This document shows positions 22,240 to 35,584 of a DNA stretch of 64,000 nucleotides, piece after piece; the first letter of the stretch is position 1, and the number at the start of each line of letters is the position of its first letter. A program made the position numbers and the translations under genes. This DNA comes from Rhexocercosporidium sp. MPI-PUGE-AT-0058 (lineage: Eukaryota; Ascomycota; Leotiomycetes; Helotiales). Location: contig JAGTJL010000006.1 in the NCBI GenBank assembly GCA_020746875.1, positions 2,666,001 through 2,730,000 on the forward strand, read 5' to 3'. The notes under the pieces were generated by a model. That model ran no database searches, was not told where the DNA came from, and saw only the letters and a list, made by a program, of their open reading frames with translations.

Positions 22240-23850
22240 GTAATGTAATTATCATTCACACCAAATCTCTTCTTTTCAATAAGCTTTATAAAGAATATAA
22301 TCTCGTCGCCCTTAACTCTATCGATAGCTAATTGAGCTTAAATTACGACGTAATAAAATTCGGGATAGCCTTAAGGCGTAAGAGAAAAGGTCTTTATAAC
22401 GTTTAGAGCTTTATTAGGCTCTCGCAGAAATCAAGATATCAGCCGGAGCGAACTCTTCACGCGCTTTATAACTCTTTAATAGCTTTTTAATTATTCGGTT
22501 ACTCTTCTTAGCTATAATTCCTATAACTCGGAGGCTTTTTTTAATTTATTAACTGCTTAAGTAAAGTTGCGTTAAGCTTTACGTAAAGCCTCCGTCTTTT
22601 CAGTCTCTTCTCGAATACGAATTCTTTCTCGTAAGTCGTCGATATTACTTACGCTTCTACTTTTATATATACTCCGACGAGAAGTATTCTTACGTTTACT
22701 GTCTTCCTTAATCTTTTATTATAAAACTATATACTCGATTATAATTAGGTGAGCTTTTTATAACTTAACTATAATATTCTATATTATTTAAGAGAAGATA
22801 TTACGAGAATTATTTAAAAACTATATATAGTCTTTATTAATAAACGAGTTAATAGTAAATTTCGTACTTTATAGTTTATAAGGCCTTAACGAAAGTAATA
22901 AAAGTAACTCTAACTCGTCCTTAATAACTTTTATATCTCTAATACTACCCTTCTTTTTACTATAAAACAGTATCTTTTTTAAGCCGGCTTAGACCTTTAA
23001 AAGCTATATTCCTAATATAATAAAAACGTTAATAATTATATATTATTATATAGCTTTTGAACGAATTCCCGTGAGATTACAGAAAAAGAAAGTAATAGTA
23101 TACTCGAAATCAAAAGACCTTAAGGCAACGGCAATAGCTATTAAATAATAATACTTCTATAGCTAAAAGATACTAATATTAAGATGTTATAGAATATACG
23201 TGAGATAACTAGGAAAGTAAAATAAGAAAATATAATTTTCTACGCACTTAAGTTAAAAAGGAAGCTAATAATAAGACTTATAACTATCCAGAAGTAACAT
23301 CTTTTATGGTTTTATTAGTCTAGCATAAGAATATTTAATTAAATAATCGGCATATTACATAATTATATCGTTATTAATATATTTAGATAAAGATATATTT
23401 AATATCTCGTTTTTAATAAGGTTAGAAAATATCTAATTCTCTATTATCTTTTCTCTTAAAGTAATAATAAATAAAAGAAGAGTATTCTTTTTATCTCCTC
23501 GAATTGTCTTAATTATAATAAAAGACTTGCGATTTTCTAGTAAGGCCGTATAAAACTCCTTAATAGCTATCGGAACGATAACTAACTCTTCAATAAGGCA
23601 ACTAACTCGTATTCCAGATTCGTTTATATTTAATAATTTCTTACTTTTATTAAACTTATATTTCTTTATTGCCTCGTCTAACTTAATAAACTACTTCTTA
23701 ACGTTTTCTTTTATATGAAATTCGAGTCTGGCATATTTAATTAGCTTAGTCTTAATTATATAAAAGTTCGGATTATTCTTTAGTCAATTAGTAAACTAGC
23801 GTTTAAATAGAGGACCGAGAAAAGGAGATATAACTTATAAATATTAATAA
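22240..23850 (-). pseudogene. pogo/Fot1-type DDE transposase, RIP-decayed
   Basis: The minus strand gives a long frame, interrupted by stops at former Gln/Trp codons. It contains WFIKLDEAIKKYKF-like sequence, then LLNINESGIRVS (normally DEKG/DESG, the first catalytic Asp now Asn), LLLDSYKSYYYQLPF (normally LDGHxSH) and FPSYLTYIL...LNISIF (normally PPHSTHLLQPLDVGVF). The order and spacing match pogo/Fot1 transposases of the Tc1/mariner superfamily. The charged C-terminal tail continues to about 22.24 kb. Catalytic residues are lost, so it is inactive. Confidence 0.75.
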
Positions 23851-24078
23851 TTAATCTAATACAAATTATATATAAAACTACCTTTCGCAAATACTTAATA
23901 ACTACTTTAATTATCTTATAAGTTATACTTAAGCCGGCGTCTTATTACTCGTAATAATATTATCGAATAGCCATATTTTGCGCCGCTGTCAAAATGATAT
24001 TATTGCCGCTATAGCAATAAAAGCCTCTAAAAGCATTCCGAGTCTTATGCTTCTGTTACGACCTCTAATGCACCTTAT

Positions 24079-24614
24079 TGTTACGGCTTGCCAAAGGTTA
24101 ATACGGTGCAGGAGATAGCTTTATATTTAGGCCTAAAGCTACGCTTAAAATCAAGAAGAAAAAACAAAGAGAAAAGGAGAGCTCTTTATAAAAGGGAGCT
24201 CTAATATAAATACATAAAGGGTCCCCTTAGCCTTTCCCGATTAGGCCTAGCGCCATAGTTGCCATGCTAAGGCAATGCTATAAGCGATGCCGAGCTCGCC
24301 TCGGTTAGAATACGAGGCTCAGGGAATCGTAACACTCGTATTCTAACCGACATAACTCGTAGCATCGCTAGTTATGCGATAGCGCTAAGCCGAATAAGGA
24401 AGACTGTTTGGCGAGCATGCGACGTATTATTATGAATAGCGTCAGACTACGCTAAGCTCTATTAGGAGAGCCCCCGTGTATTTATATTCGAGCTCTCTCT
24501 TACGAAGAGCTCTCCTTTCCTCTTTATCTTTTCTTCTCGATTCTGAGCGTAATATTAGGCTTAAATATAAAGCTAGAATCAACTCGCCGTATTAACTTCT
24601 TGCAAGCCGTAACA
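24079..24614. repeat. two LTR-like units in inverted orientation
   Basis: Unit 1 (24079-24334) starts TGTTACGG and ends CGTAACA, the usual TG...CA boundaries of a gypsy-type LTR. Unit 2 (24614 down to 24335) is a second copy on the other strand, starting TGTTACGGCTTGC and matching over most of its length but lacking the final about 20 bp. Together they make a 536-bp near-palindrome. CCTTA occurs at both outer edges (offset by one base), which may be a target duplication of the whole unit. The sequence is not strongly RIP-mutated and is unrelated to the 238-bp LTRs of the gypsy element downstream. Confidence 0.65.
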
Positions 24615-24639
24615 CCTTAGGCATCATTTCCTGACTAAA

Positions 24640-25992
24640 ATCGCCACCTTATAATACTTTAAGGAAATTAATAAATATAATAAGAAATATTAAGATTATT
24701 GAAATAATAAAAAAGATTAAATATAAGTAATATACTTTAATTTATATTATTTAAGTGATTTTTAAACGCTTACCGGAAAATAAATCTTTTAAATTATTTT
24801 AGAAAATTACTTAAGATTTATTTAATTATTCGAAATACTAAAGTAATTACTTTTAGCTCTTCGTGCTCAAATGCGAGTATAATAGCTTGCTCGTTAGTTA
24901 TATATTATAAATAAAAAAGCACGATAAAGTATTTTAATATATTAAAAGCTTTAAAGCTTAAATTCAAAAGCAGTTTAGATTTTTAATATATAAATTCAAG
25001 TATAATTAAAAAAAGGCAATTATTGTAATTCGAGGATTTACGAGATATAAGAGATAGGCTGATAAGCTCGGAATTAACTTCGAGCTCTTATTAACGGTAA
25101 TTCATAAGCTAAATAATAGAGCCGAAAGAGCTAATTGAGAAATAATTAATAGAAGTATTAAGATAAGATTATTAATTAATTTCTTAGTAAATCTGAGTAT
25201 TAAATATAGACTCGCAAGGATTTATTTATATAATAGAAGCTTAAGGCGAGTAAATAACTGGCTATTACTTTTTAAAGTTAATAATAAATAATTTCGGAAT
25301 TATTTTTAATAAGATAATTTAGCGCTTATTGCAAGTCTTATTATAAATTTCAAATTAAATTAAAATAAGATTTATATATATATAATTATAAAGCGTATTT
25401 ATTAATAATAAAAAGAGTTAAAAGATAAAATAAGAGAGCGTTTAAAGTAATTACGTATACGCATATCGAACATTTTATAAGTTTCTACGCTTTTAATATT
25501 TATAAGATCTGGATGCTACGTTTCGACAGAAGAATTATTATACGTAATATACGCTTTAACGAAAATAGCTTTTATATTACTTTAAGTGAAGAAGTAAAAA
25601 TCACGATTCAAGAAGCCCGGTTTATTTGCGATCTTATCGAGGAGGATAAGTTTATTATAAATTGAGTTAGAATTATTAAGAATATTATTAAAGAAAATAA
25701 TACGAATCTCTTAAGCGAAGATTTGCTTTAATTATATATTAAACGAAATTAAAGATTAATTAAAAACTTCGAGAGTTAGAATTTAAAAGTAAAAGAATAT
25801 GCTAATAGCCCGAATATAATAAATAAACTTTTAATTTCGGAATATATTCTTATTTTAAAAAGCTTTTTTAAATAAAATAAGAATTTAAGAAAGAATACGT
25901 TAAATTAAGAGTTTATTTTAAGTATAAAGCAGGACCTAAAAGCATTCGACTTGCGTAAGAATATATAATTTATTATTAAATGAAGTTCACGG
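24640..25992 (+). pseudogene. Ty1/copia pol, 5' part (integrase), cut by the gypsy element
   Basis: Plus-strand frame with RIP-type stops. Near 25.08-25.3 kb it reads LGINFELLLTVIHKLNNRAE, matching the copia integrase core (usually PYT.EQNG.AER). Near 25.5 kb it reads YKIWMLRFDRRIIIRNIRFN, the conserved integrase tail. Homology stops where the gypsy LTR begins at 25993 and resumes with the copia RT after 34268, so both parts are one element split by a later insertion. Confidence 0.75.
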
Positions 25993-26230
25993 TAGGCAAA
26001 GCTTCGTAAAAGTTTAAGGTAAATTATATTTAAAGAACTAGTCTCTGGCTTTTAAAGAAGTCTAAAAGAGAAGCGTATATATAAAAAAGATTACTTATAA
26101 GGAGAAGTAAAACGCCGGCGTAACTAAATATATAAGTAAGACTAATTCTATTAATACCGTAAAAGCCTCGGCCCCCTTATACTACGGGCCCGATTCCGTA
26201 TAAAAAGAATAAATAAGTATATATATAATA
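25993..26230 (-). repeat. 3' LTR of the gypsy element (238 bp)
   Basis: It aligns end to end with 34031-34268, and the differences are mainly C/T and G/A changes. The right edge corresponds to TGTCATATG on the minus strand in the other copy. Because pol lies on the minus strand, this is the downstream LTR. Confidence 0.85.
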
Positions 26231-29200
26231 ACTATTCCCTCTCCTAGTAGTAGCGTCCGCGATACCGATGCTTTAATTAATAATATATTAATACGCCTCG
26301 CGTCGCCTAAGGCGAGAACCAGGCCACGGTAAGTCGGACAGCCGCATTCCGGTTAATAAATTTAACTAATTAAATTAATGCGGTCATTTAAATCATTATA
26401 TTAAGTATATAATATTACACCGTAATTAGTTCGTCGGACGTCGTCCGATTACTTTATAAGCCGTTTCGCATAATATATTAATATTACTGACTTAGTAAAT
26501 AAAAATAGCTTTATAAAATAATAAAAAATATTTACTTTAATTATAAGACCTTTGCGCGTATATATAAGAGCTCTTATATTTATATTCGAGTGTTATAACT
26601 ATTATTATTATTAAAGAGTTATCTTCGGTCGGCGAAGTAATAAATAAGTTACGCGCTAGTAGCGTATTCACGTTTATTTATTAAGTAAATAAAATGTAAA
26701 TAATATAAATATAATAATATAATTGCGTAATAATTACGACTCCGCTACCCCGTTAAGGCGTATATATAAATAGCCTCCTTGTCGCGTTAATAATAACCTT
26801 TCTTCTTTAGCTTATTTATATATAATACCTATACTTATACGTCGCTATTTTCTCGTTTTTCTTTTTTTTTCTCTTTTTTAATTAATTATTAATATTATTA
26901 TTATTATTATTATATCTTTTATCTAACGTCCTAAAGTTATTAAATTTAATAACCTTACGAACTGGCTTCGTAAAAGTTCTTGCGGCTAATACTTTAAAGC
27001 TATACTAGTCGATCCCTTCTTCTGCTATATTAATAAGGAAGGCAAAAAGAATTACGACCGCTACTCCGAGTAGAAAGCCGTTTATATCGTCGTACGTACT
27101 TATATTTATAAAATTTATTAATAATATAATATTAAGCGCGTCAAAAGTGAATTATATATTAATTATAAAATAAATAATTCCCTTATACCTTTTATAAAGA
27201 TATTCGTATTATAAAGAACCTTGCCTTCGATTTCGAGAATTAATTACGTAAAAATAGCTAATATAATACCGGCGTCGCCTTTAAAGATTATAACTTCACG
27301 CTTTTTATAAGAGCTTAAAGCTTTGCTACTTGGCTCGAGAAGCACCGTATGACCGATTCCTTGTCGCGTATATTTCTTAAGCCCGAGAAGAAAAATACTA
27401 ATTAAGTCTCCCTTTTTATTAATACTCTTCTCGTAAGTTATACTTTTTTTTTAAAAAAATACTATTAATATATTAATAAAATAAAGGAGTTCGAGAAGTT
27501 CTATAAGAGCATAATACGCTTAATCGGCAATATATTTAAGTTTAAGAACGCTTATATTACTACCTCCGCCTCCGAGGCCGACTAAATTACACACGGTTTA
27601 ATAAAAGAATTAATAATAGAGATTTAATTATGCCGCGAAATTATAATAGCTATTATAAATATTCCGTGCCCGTTCTATTATTAATATATATTAATATTAT
27701 ATTAAAGCGATATTATATTAAACGAGATTACTAAAGCTATTTTAAAAGATATTTTGTAATTCTTTAGCGCTTAATAAATATTATAATATAAATCTGGGTT
27801 TAACGTTAAAAAGTTTAAAATTTTTAAATAATTTAATTTATAAAATAAATACCTTATACTTTAAGTACTTACGATAGAATTACGCTATTACTTTATAATT
27901 AAAATAAAATCCCGTTACTTTTTAAATTATAATTTAAATATATTTTATAAGTTTATTCTTTTTTAATATAATATTATACATTTTATATTTACGCCGATAT
28001 TACTTTTAAAGCTTTAATATAACCCTCAAAACCTTTATAAGAAAATATAAAAAAAGAGTATCTTTATTTATAATCGGCGGTGCTTTTTCGACCTCTTAAC
28101 TTTTCGTAATCTTCCCGGCCTTTTTGTAAGTTACGCGGAAGTTTTATACTTTTTTACATTTAATATTTAACTTTTTAATTTATAATTTTTATTATATATA
28201 TTAAGAGTTTCCTTAGTATTCTCGAGATTCAAGTATATTAAAAATTAAGTATTATAATCTTTTAGGAAATCTTTTTATTTAATTAAATATTTTCTAATTT
28301 TACTTCTTTTATTTTATTTATAATTAAAAATGCTTTTAACCTCTTATTCTTAAAGGTCATCTTCTTCGCTTAGCTCCGGAAGCTCACCGAGTAAGTAATT
28401 ATTTAATTACTTACTAACTTATATTATATATTCTTTTAGTAAAAATATATAAAATATTAAGTAAAGCTTTTTATATAAGTTTAATAGCTTTAGAATATAT
28501 GCCGCATTACTTACGTACTTAATAATCTAAAATAAGCTAATATATTTTAGCGATAACTTTTTAATCTTTAATTAAATATTCTTAATATTAAGTATTACTT
28601 ATTATTTTAATTAAAAATATTTATTTAAATGCCGAGTATTATAATAGCCTTCCCGACTTTATTACGTATAATCTTAAACTTTCGTAAGTTTAATTCGTTT
28701 ATTATTTAATAATTTAATTTTATTTTAAGTAATTAATACCTCTTTTCTTTAAACGTTATCCTTAAGGTTTTATAATATTACCGGCTTATAGTTATAATAG
28801 ACTTAAAATAAAGATATTTAAAGCGTTTAATAAAAAGAATTATTATAAATAAACTTAGTAAAAGCTAGTTTTTTTACTTAGTTTTTTTATAATATTTTAT
28901 AAAAGACGCGGAAGTATATCTTTAGATTTTAGTTTTATCTTTTTATTTATTTATTTATTTAAGAGTAATATATAAAGCTTAGTCTTTATTTAATATATAT
29001 ATAAAAGCAAAAAGTAGACTAGAATTTATTAATAAATATCGTACCTTTATTAAATATAATGCCTTAAAGTACGCTAAAGAAAGAAAATACTTTCTTAAAT
29101 AATAATTCCGTAAGTTCGCGAGTATTAATCGTTTTGCAATATATTAAATACCGGGCTATTTTAAAATATCGGTTAATAATTATTAATATATAATAAAAAT

Positions 29201-32200
29201 CTAAGTTATTAAATAAATATTTATAAGGCGGCAATCCTATAATAAAATCTATTAAAATCTCGGACTAAGGCCGCGAAGGCCTCGGGAGACTTACTAAAAG
29301 TTTATATAGCGTATGTCGTTTCGATTTAATCTTTTAATTAATATTACATTTTTTAATATATATTTTAATATTATTTTCCTTTTTATTTTAAAAGTAAGTT
29401 TTACGGAAGAGTTACGAAGTCTTTATAATACCGTAATACCTTATTAATAAGTTATTATAATAAAGTTTTATGATTTTTATTCTTAATATTAAATTATTTA
29501 AGATATAAGCCTTAAAATTCTATTAAAGAAGTCTTAATATATTTAAGTTTTATTTTTAATTTAGTTAAGATTTAAGTTTACTTATTATATTAATTATACT
29601 TTTGTAATTTTTATTATTACGCTAAGCGAAAATAATTAAGTCTTATAACGACTTTATTAATAAGACTAGAGTTATTTAACTTTTAATTATTACTTTTATT
29701 TATAATATTAAAATAAGATATTTATAATTATTAATTCTTATAATAAGCGGCTAGCTTTTACTTTTTATATATAATAATATATTTACGGATAAAGCTATTA
29801 TTTTAAGTATAATATTTAAAAGATTAGGTTTTATATATTTAGCTTTTAAAATTCTTTTTTAAGTAATTCGTTCCGATTTTATTAGCACTAGGTCCGGTTT
29901 TTTATCGGTAAGATCTTAAATAATATTAAATAATTTTCTTAATAATATTTTATAATCCTCGTTTAAAAATGCTTCGATATCGGCTCCTCGACTTCGTAAA
30001 GCACTTATAAAGGCTCTTTTTAATTTATTTTAAAATATTAATAACTAAGTAATATTAATAAAGCTTTTAAATTCCCGATAATCTAACTTCTTATTAAGTC
30101 TATTCGCCGGGTTTGCGGCACTTTTACGATAATAAATTTTAAAATTATAAATAATAAAATATATTACTTACCGTATTTATCGACTCTCGAAATATTTCGC
30201 TATTATAAAATACTTAAGGTTATTATAATCCGTAAGCACTTTAATAATATATTAGCTGCCTTTAAGGTAATACTTCTACTTCTTAAAATATTTAATAATA
30301 ACTAAAAGCTCTTTATTATAAGTAATATAATTTCGCTTAGTATTAATTATTTTACGGGACTAATACGTAACGGGTTTTTAGTATCGCTTAAATCCTTCTT
30401 TAAAATCAGTTTATTAAGAAAGAGTATTAATAATTATAAATTTAAAAGCATTAGTTTCAACCCGAATACGCTTTATAAAATCGAAATGCCTTATAATTAA
30501 TATATTAATAAAAGTTACTTTTAAATCTTTAAAGCTTTTTTTAATTATATTAAAGAATTCGAAGGGTCTTTTCTTAATCTTATTCTTTATATTTTAAAGA
30601 GCTCTCGTTAAGCTTACGATTATCTTAAAGTATTTTAATATAAATCTATAATAAAAATTCGCGAAACTTAAAAAAATCTAAATATTTTTATAAGATTCCG
30701 GCTTTAGCTATTCTTAAATTAAATAAATTCGCTTTAAGTTCGCCTAAATACCGATTAATCCGACTTTAAATCCTAAGAACTCGACTTAATCTATTTTAAA
30801 CTTATACTTATTAAGTTTAATAAAAAACTTATATTTGCGCAACTGTTTTATAACAGCTTTAATATACTTATAATACTTTTCTTTATTCTTAAAATAAATT
30901 AAGATATTATCGAGATATATAATAACGAAATAGTCGATCAGTCCTATTAACGCTTTATTAATATACGCTTAAAACGTAATTAAAGCGTTAAATAGCCCGA
31001 AGAGTATTACTAAATATTTAAAATATTTATATCTTATACAAAAAGCTGTTTTTTATTTATGTCCTTCTTTAATTCTAATATAATAATATATATTCTTCAA
31101 ATTTAAAGCCGTAAATATTACGGCTCTACCGAGACGGTCTAGCGTCTTATCGACTAGAGGAAGAGAATGGCGATTTTTAATTATTACTTTATTTAATTCT
31201 TAATAATTTATATATAAACGTAACTCTTTATCTTTTTTTAATATAAATAATATTAGCGCACTTATAAGACTTTTTAATAAACGAATCCATCTCTTTTATA
31301 ATAAGGCAATAAAGTATTCCCGAAGCGCAGCAAGTTATAATTCGAAAAAATTATAAAAGAAGCTATACGGAAGTAATACGTTAATATTAATAATATACTC
31401 GAATCCAACTTGTTTTTTAAAGAGAATAATTAGCAGATTATTATTATATACGTCTATTATATTTATAAGTTAATTTAAGAGAAGTATCGGTTTAAAAGTT
31501 TTTTAGCTAAATAATTAATACTTACGACGGGTTTATAACGCCGGTATTAAAACAAATATCCTACGACTGCCTTAAATACTTATATAATTTTAAATTCTTT
31601 AGATAGTTATAATCGAATTAAAATATAAATATAATATAAAGTATTATTTTAAGGTCGGCATTAAAGGTATTAGTAAACTCTTTTGCTATTACGATTTAAA
31701 TTTCGTCTTAAGTTAAGGCGTAAGCTTATTTCTTAAGTTTTTAGTCGTAATACTCGGCGCTTTTATATTTAAGGAATTCTATTCCGAGAATTATATTATA
31801 CTTTAAGTCTTTATAATTATAAAATCTTTTTTAAAAGGTTCTCGAGATTCTACGATCGTCTTATATAATTATATATAAGTTATAAGCGTTAATTACCCGG
31901 AATCGATGCTTATTAAAAGTTATAAACTCTTAATTATATTTAAATAAAAAGAGAAATCCTTATAACTTAACTTTATATTTATTAAAGAAATTATAATTTA
32001 AGCTATTATTTATTAAATTATTAAGTGACGCATTTGCACTTATCTCGGGTTACTTTAGTCCTATAGAAATGTATAAGCGTTTAAGAATATCCCTTAAGCC
32101 TTCGACGCTTAAAACTTAATATTACCTTTTCTTATATTCTTTCCGGTATTAAACGGCTTTTATTCCTTAGCGTATATAATAATATATATCTTCTTTTTTA

Positions 32201-34030
32201 TTAAAAAAGTTTTTTTTATTACTTTAAAACATTCCTTTACTTTTAGCTTTTAAAGATTATTTTGCGCTTATTATGCGAACTTAAAATAATTATAATCCTT
32301 AAACTAATAACCCTTTTGCTTATAAAAGCGGCAAAATATAATACTCTTAATATAATTCTTCTTCTTATTATTCCTACTTCCGTTAAAAAGTCGGGAATTA
32401 AAAGCTAAAAGGGCGCTATTCAGTGCGCGCTTCTTATTATTATTCTTAAAATATTCTTTACGGCTTCTTTTACGAGATTTATTATTCTTAAGATTATTAT
32501 TACCTTATCCGCCTCTACTTTCGTTATACCTAACTTTTAGTGCATTAAAAAATATTTTTTAAGTTTTTTTAATAAAAAACTTAATATTATTAATTAGTTT
32601 CTTTTATTATTAATAAATATTAAAAGAGTTTATAAAAGCGTAAAAGTCAATTTATTACGCCGTTAATATATACGTGATTACTTTACGAAAGTTAATAATA
32701 ATATTATTATTAAATATTTAAGTATTACGGTCCTTAATAAATATAATAAACTGTCGGCATATCGCTTAAATAAATTCGCCCGGTTATTAACGAAACCGCT
32801 TAATATTTTTAATAACTTTAATACTTCGAGTTTCTTTAAAGGCGTAAAGCCCTTTTAAAAAGTCGATAAATAGGTTTTATATTAACGGGATACCCTCGGG
32901 TTTAATTATAATTTACTTCGCATTATTTTAATAAGTTAATAAGTCGCTTTTTATATTTATACTTATGACGCGTACTTAATTTACATACGTATTATAATTA
33001 TATAAACGAGCTTTAAAGATCTTTTCTTAAGTATTCTTTTAATTTCGCAAGCTCTCGAAACTCTCTTTTTTATATTTTTTAAGGATTATAATTATAAGAC
33101 ATTTCTTACGGTCGCGCTCATCTTTCACTTAAGTTATAATATGCTTTAATAAAATATAAGCGTTTAAATTTAAATATATTAATAATATTATTTTAAGTCT
33201 ATAAGCTACGTGATTTACCGTAAGTAATATAATTGTTTCCCGAGAGTATCCCGAGGCCGACAAAGTCCTAGGCCTAATAATATCCTTATTAAGCAAATGC
33301 TATAGGCTAGGTAAGTTAGCTTTTAACCTTAAATTAAAATTGCGCTTTATTAAAGATAACTTAAAGTCTTTTATTAAAGTAATAATAATAGAATTTAATA
33401 TTATATTACGAGTTCATTAAAGGCTTTCTTTAACCGCATATTATTCGCTTATTACGTCCGTATAAGCGACGGAGATTACCTGAAGGCGGCGAAGTTTAAT
33501 AAGACTATTTTTATAATGGGCGAGCCGCGTCTTCGCGCGAGTGTCCTTAGCCTTAAACTTAATTAATAAGCGCATATGCTTTTCGAGCTCGCGCTGCTTC
33601 TAAGCGATTTATTCTTTAGTAGGTATACTTAAAGCCGTAAGATTAGTATTAATATTAAAGACAAAAAAGATTATATTATCCGTTATATAATCGAATATAT
33701 TTAAGTTATTTTTAATTTAAATTATAGCCTTACCTTTTTCTTCACGAGTATAAACGGGCTAGCCATAAGTATAAGAAGATTCCTTATTATTATTACCGCG
33801 AGTACTCTAAAGCAATTCGCTATTAAAAGCACCTTCGCTTTTAATTATATAAAGAGGATTTATAGATTTTATAATCTTACGAAGAATATTATAAGCGGCA
33901 CCGCCAAAGCAAGTATTACTTATAAGTCTAGCGTTATTAAATATAATTACTTAATAAAGAACCGTTCTTTTACCTTTTGTATTACCTCCTTATAAAATAA
34001 AGAGATTAGCTTATTAAATAAAGTTTATAA
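26231..34030 (-). pseudogene. Ty3/gypsy chromovirus gag-pol, RIP-decayed
   Basis: Internal region of about 7.8 kb between two 238-bp LTRs. On the minus strand, in order: a decayed gag with a zinc-knuckle-like stretch near 32.3 kb whose cysteines are mostly lost; reverse transcriptase with DYFVIIYLDNILIY at about 30.92 kb (YLDD now YLDN) and VEFLGFKV; RNase H; integrase at about 29.3-28.6 kb (PWSEILIDFIIGLPP, IKRQNQNLK); and a chromodomain-like segment at about 28.37-28.23 kb ending ...ESREYQGNSQYI. Stops stand at former Gln and Trp codons throughout. The domain order RT-RNaseH-integrase-chromodomain defines a chromovirus. It inserted into a copia element. The 2 kb between the chromodomain and the 3' LTR holds an opposite-strand frame, listed separately. 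Confidence 0.85.
26925..27420 (+). pseudogene. antisense ORF remnant inside the gypsy element
   Basis: On the strand opposite to gag-pol, about 105 codons can be followed with TAA/TAG only where Gln is plausible (LTNWLRKSSCG*YFKAI, DPFFCYINKEGKKNYDRYSE). After an apparent one-base frameshift there is a further stretch (FATWLEKHRMTDSLSRIFLK). I recognise no domain. It may be an extra antisense gene of the element or a piece of an older element. The coding character is inferred from stop placement and composition only. Confidence 0.5.
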
Positions 34031-34268
34031 TAAATAAAGTTTCGTAAAAGTTTAAGGTAAATTATATTTAAAGAATTAATCTTTAGCTTTTAAAGAAGTC
34101 TAGAAAAGAAGCGTATATATAAAAAGGGTTATTTATAAGAGGAAGCAAAACGCCGGCGTAACTAAATATATAAGTAGGACTGATTCTATTAATACCGTAA
34201 AAGCCTCGGCCCCTTTATACTACGGGCCCGATTCCGTACAGAAGGAATGGATGGGCATACATATGACA
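34031..34268 (-). repeat. 5' LTR of the gypsy element (238 bp)
   Basis: Direct repeat of 25993-26230 with equal length and mostly transition differences. It lies upstream of gag on the minus strand. Flanking pentamers at the outer edges (CACGG and TTTAT) do not match, so no target duplication is preserved. Confidence 0.85.
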
Positions 34269-35440
34269 TTTATAAATCGAGATTCGAACGTATTATAAGA
34301 TTAAGCGTAGGATTCGCTTCGATTATCACGCATCGAGATTTAAATACCGTCGAGACTTCGATTATAAAAGGAAACTCCGGTAATAATTTTAAATCGTATC
34401 TTTAGATTAAAGTAAAAAGTGCTGGGACGATAAAAGTAAAATAGGCGAGAGTAATACGCTCTTAAATTATAACGGAAAAAGCTCAGTTAGAATGAAGTAT
34501 ATTTATTAAAAGCTTAATAAAAGCAAAGAAGTTAATTAAAAATAAAAGAAAAAAAAAGATTACGAAAGGATTAAGGTAATAAAATATTTATAATATTTAT
34601 AATTATCTTTAAATAAATACGCTTCGATAAAAGTAATTTTAAGCTCGGGGGTAAGCTTAATCTCGGGAGTAATTAAATCCTCGATTAATATAATGATCTT
34701 CGATCCGAAATCGATTAGATGCTTTACGAGCTCGTACTTAATTAGTATATATTACTAAAAAAGCAAGATAATCTTCGAGATTTAACGAAGATTAAATATT
34801 ATATAATTATAATAATAATAGAATCGAGCCGTTAATTATTAAAAGAGAAGATCTTATTTTTTAAAATTAAAATTTAAAATCTTTTATTTAAATCGAAATA
34901 ATAAAGCGATCTTAAGAATTATTTAATAAAAGAATAATTTAAAGAAGATATAAGCCTGGAAATAAGGATAATAAATAGATAAGGTTATTAAATCTTAAAA
35001 GTACTTAATTTAAGTATTATATTAATACTTATCTCGCTTATATAAGTTTTTAAATATAAGCTAGATTTAGAGAAATATATTTTAAAATATAAATCCCGAA
35101 TTATTATATGAAGTAATCTTTAAAATAAATTAATAATCGTTTTTATATACGCTAGCACGCTCTTAGTTAAATCCTTCTGAATCGCTATAGCGCTCGCAGC
35201 TTATTTTAACTTAGAAATCAAGTACTTCGACGTAATTAATACGTTTATTAACGCTCTTCGAGATATAAACAGCGAAACTATATATTATAAATTCCTTTCA
35301 GGTTTTAATAAGCTTAAATATATATTACAAGTTAATCGCGTTTTTTACGAGATACGTGACTCTCCGTACTTATAATATAAGTATATTAGTAAAACGTTAA
35401 CAGATTTAAGATTAATTCTATGCTCGGAAGTGTACCGCTT
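34269..35440 (+). pseudogene. Ty1/copia pol, 3' part (reverse transcriptase)
   Basis: Continuation of the split copia element. At about 35.0-35.4 kb the plus strand reads VFKYKLDLEKYILKYKSRII, then ALAAYFNLEIKYFDVINTFI (normally QLDVVNAF) and VFYEIRDSPYL (normally LYGLRDSPLLW), the N-terminal half of copia RT. Stops and D-to-N-type changes mark decay. Homology ends near 35.44 kb, before the YVDD region; RNase H is absent. Confidence 0.8.
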
Positions 35441-35584
35441 CATACATTCATTTACTGTAACATCGCGGCCGGGAGTCCAAAGCCTAATAGATGTATGCTG
35501 GATATGCTGATTAAGTGGTTCTACTTATAGATTATTAGCTTTTTAAATACTAGGGCATTAAGTGATATACCTTAGCTCATGTTG

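Noticed and set aside
25988..34273. Target-site duplication of the gypsy element
   Set aside because: The pentamers next to the two LTRs (CACGG and TTTAT) do not match.
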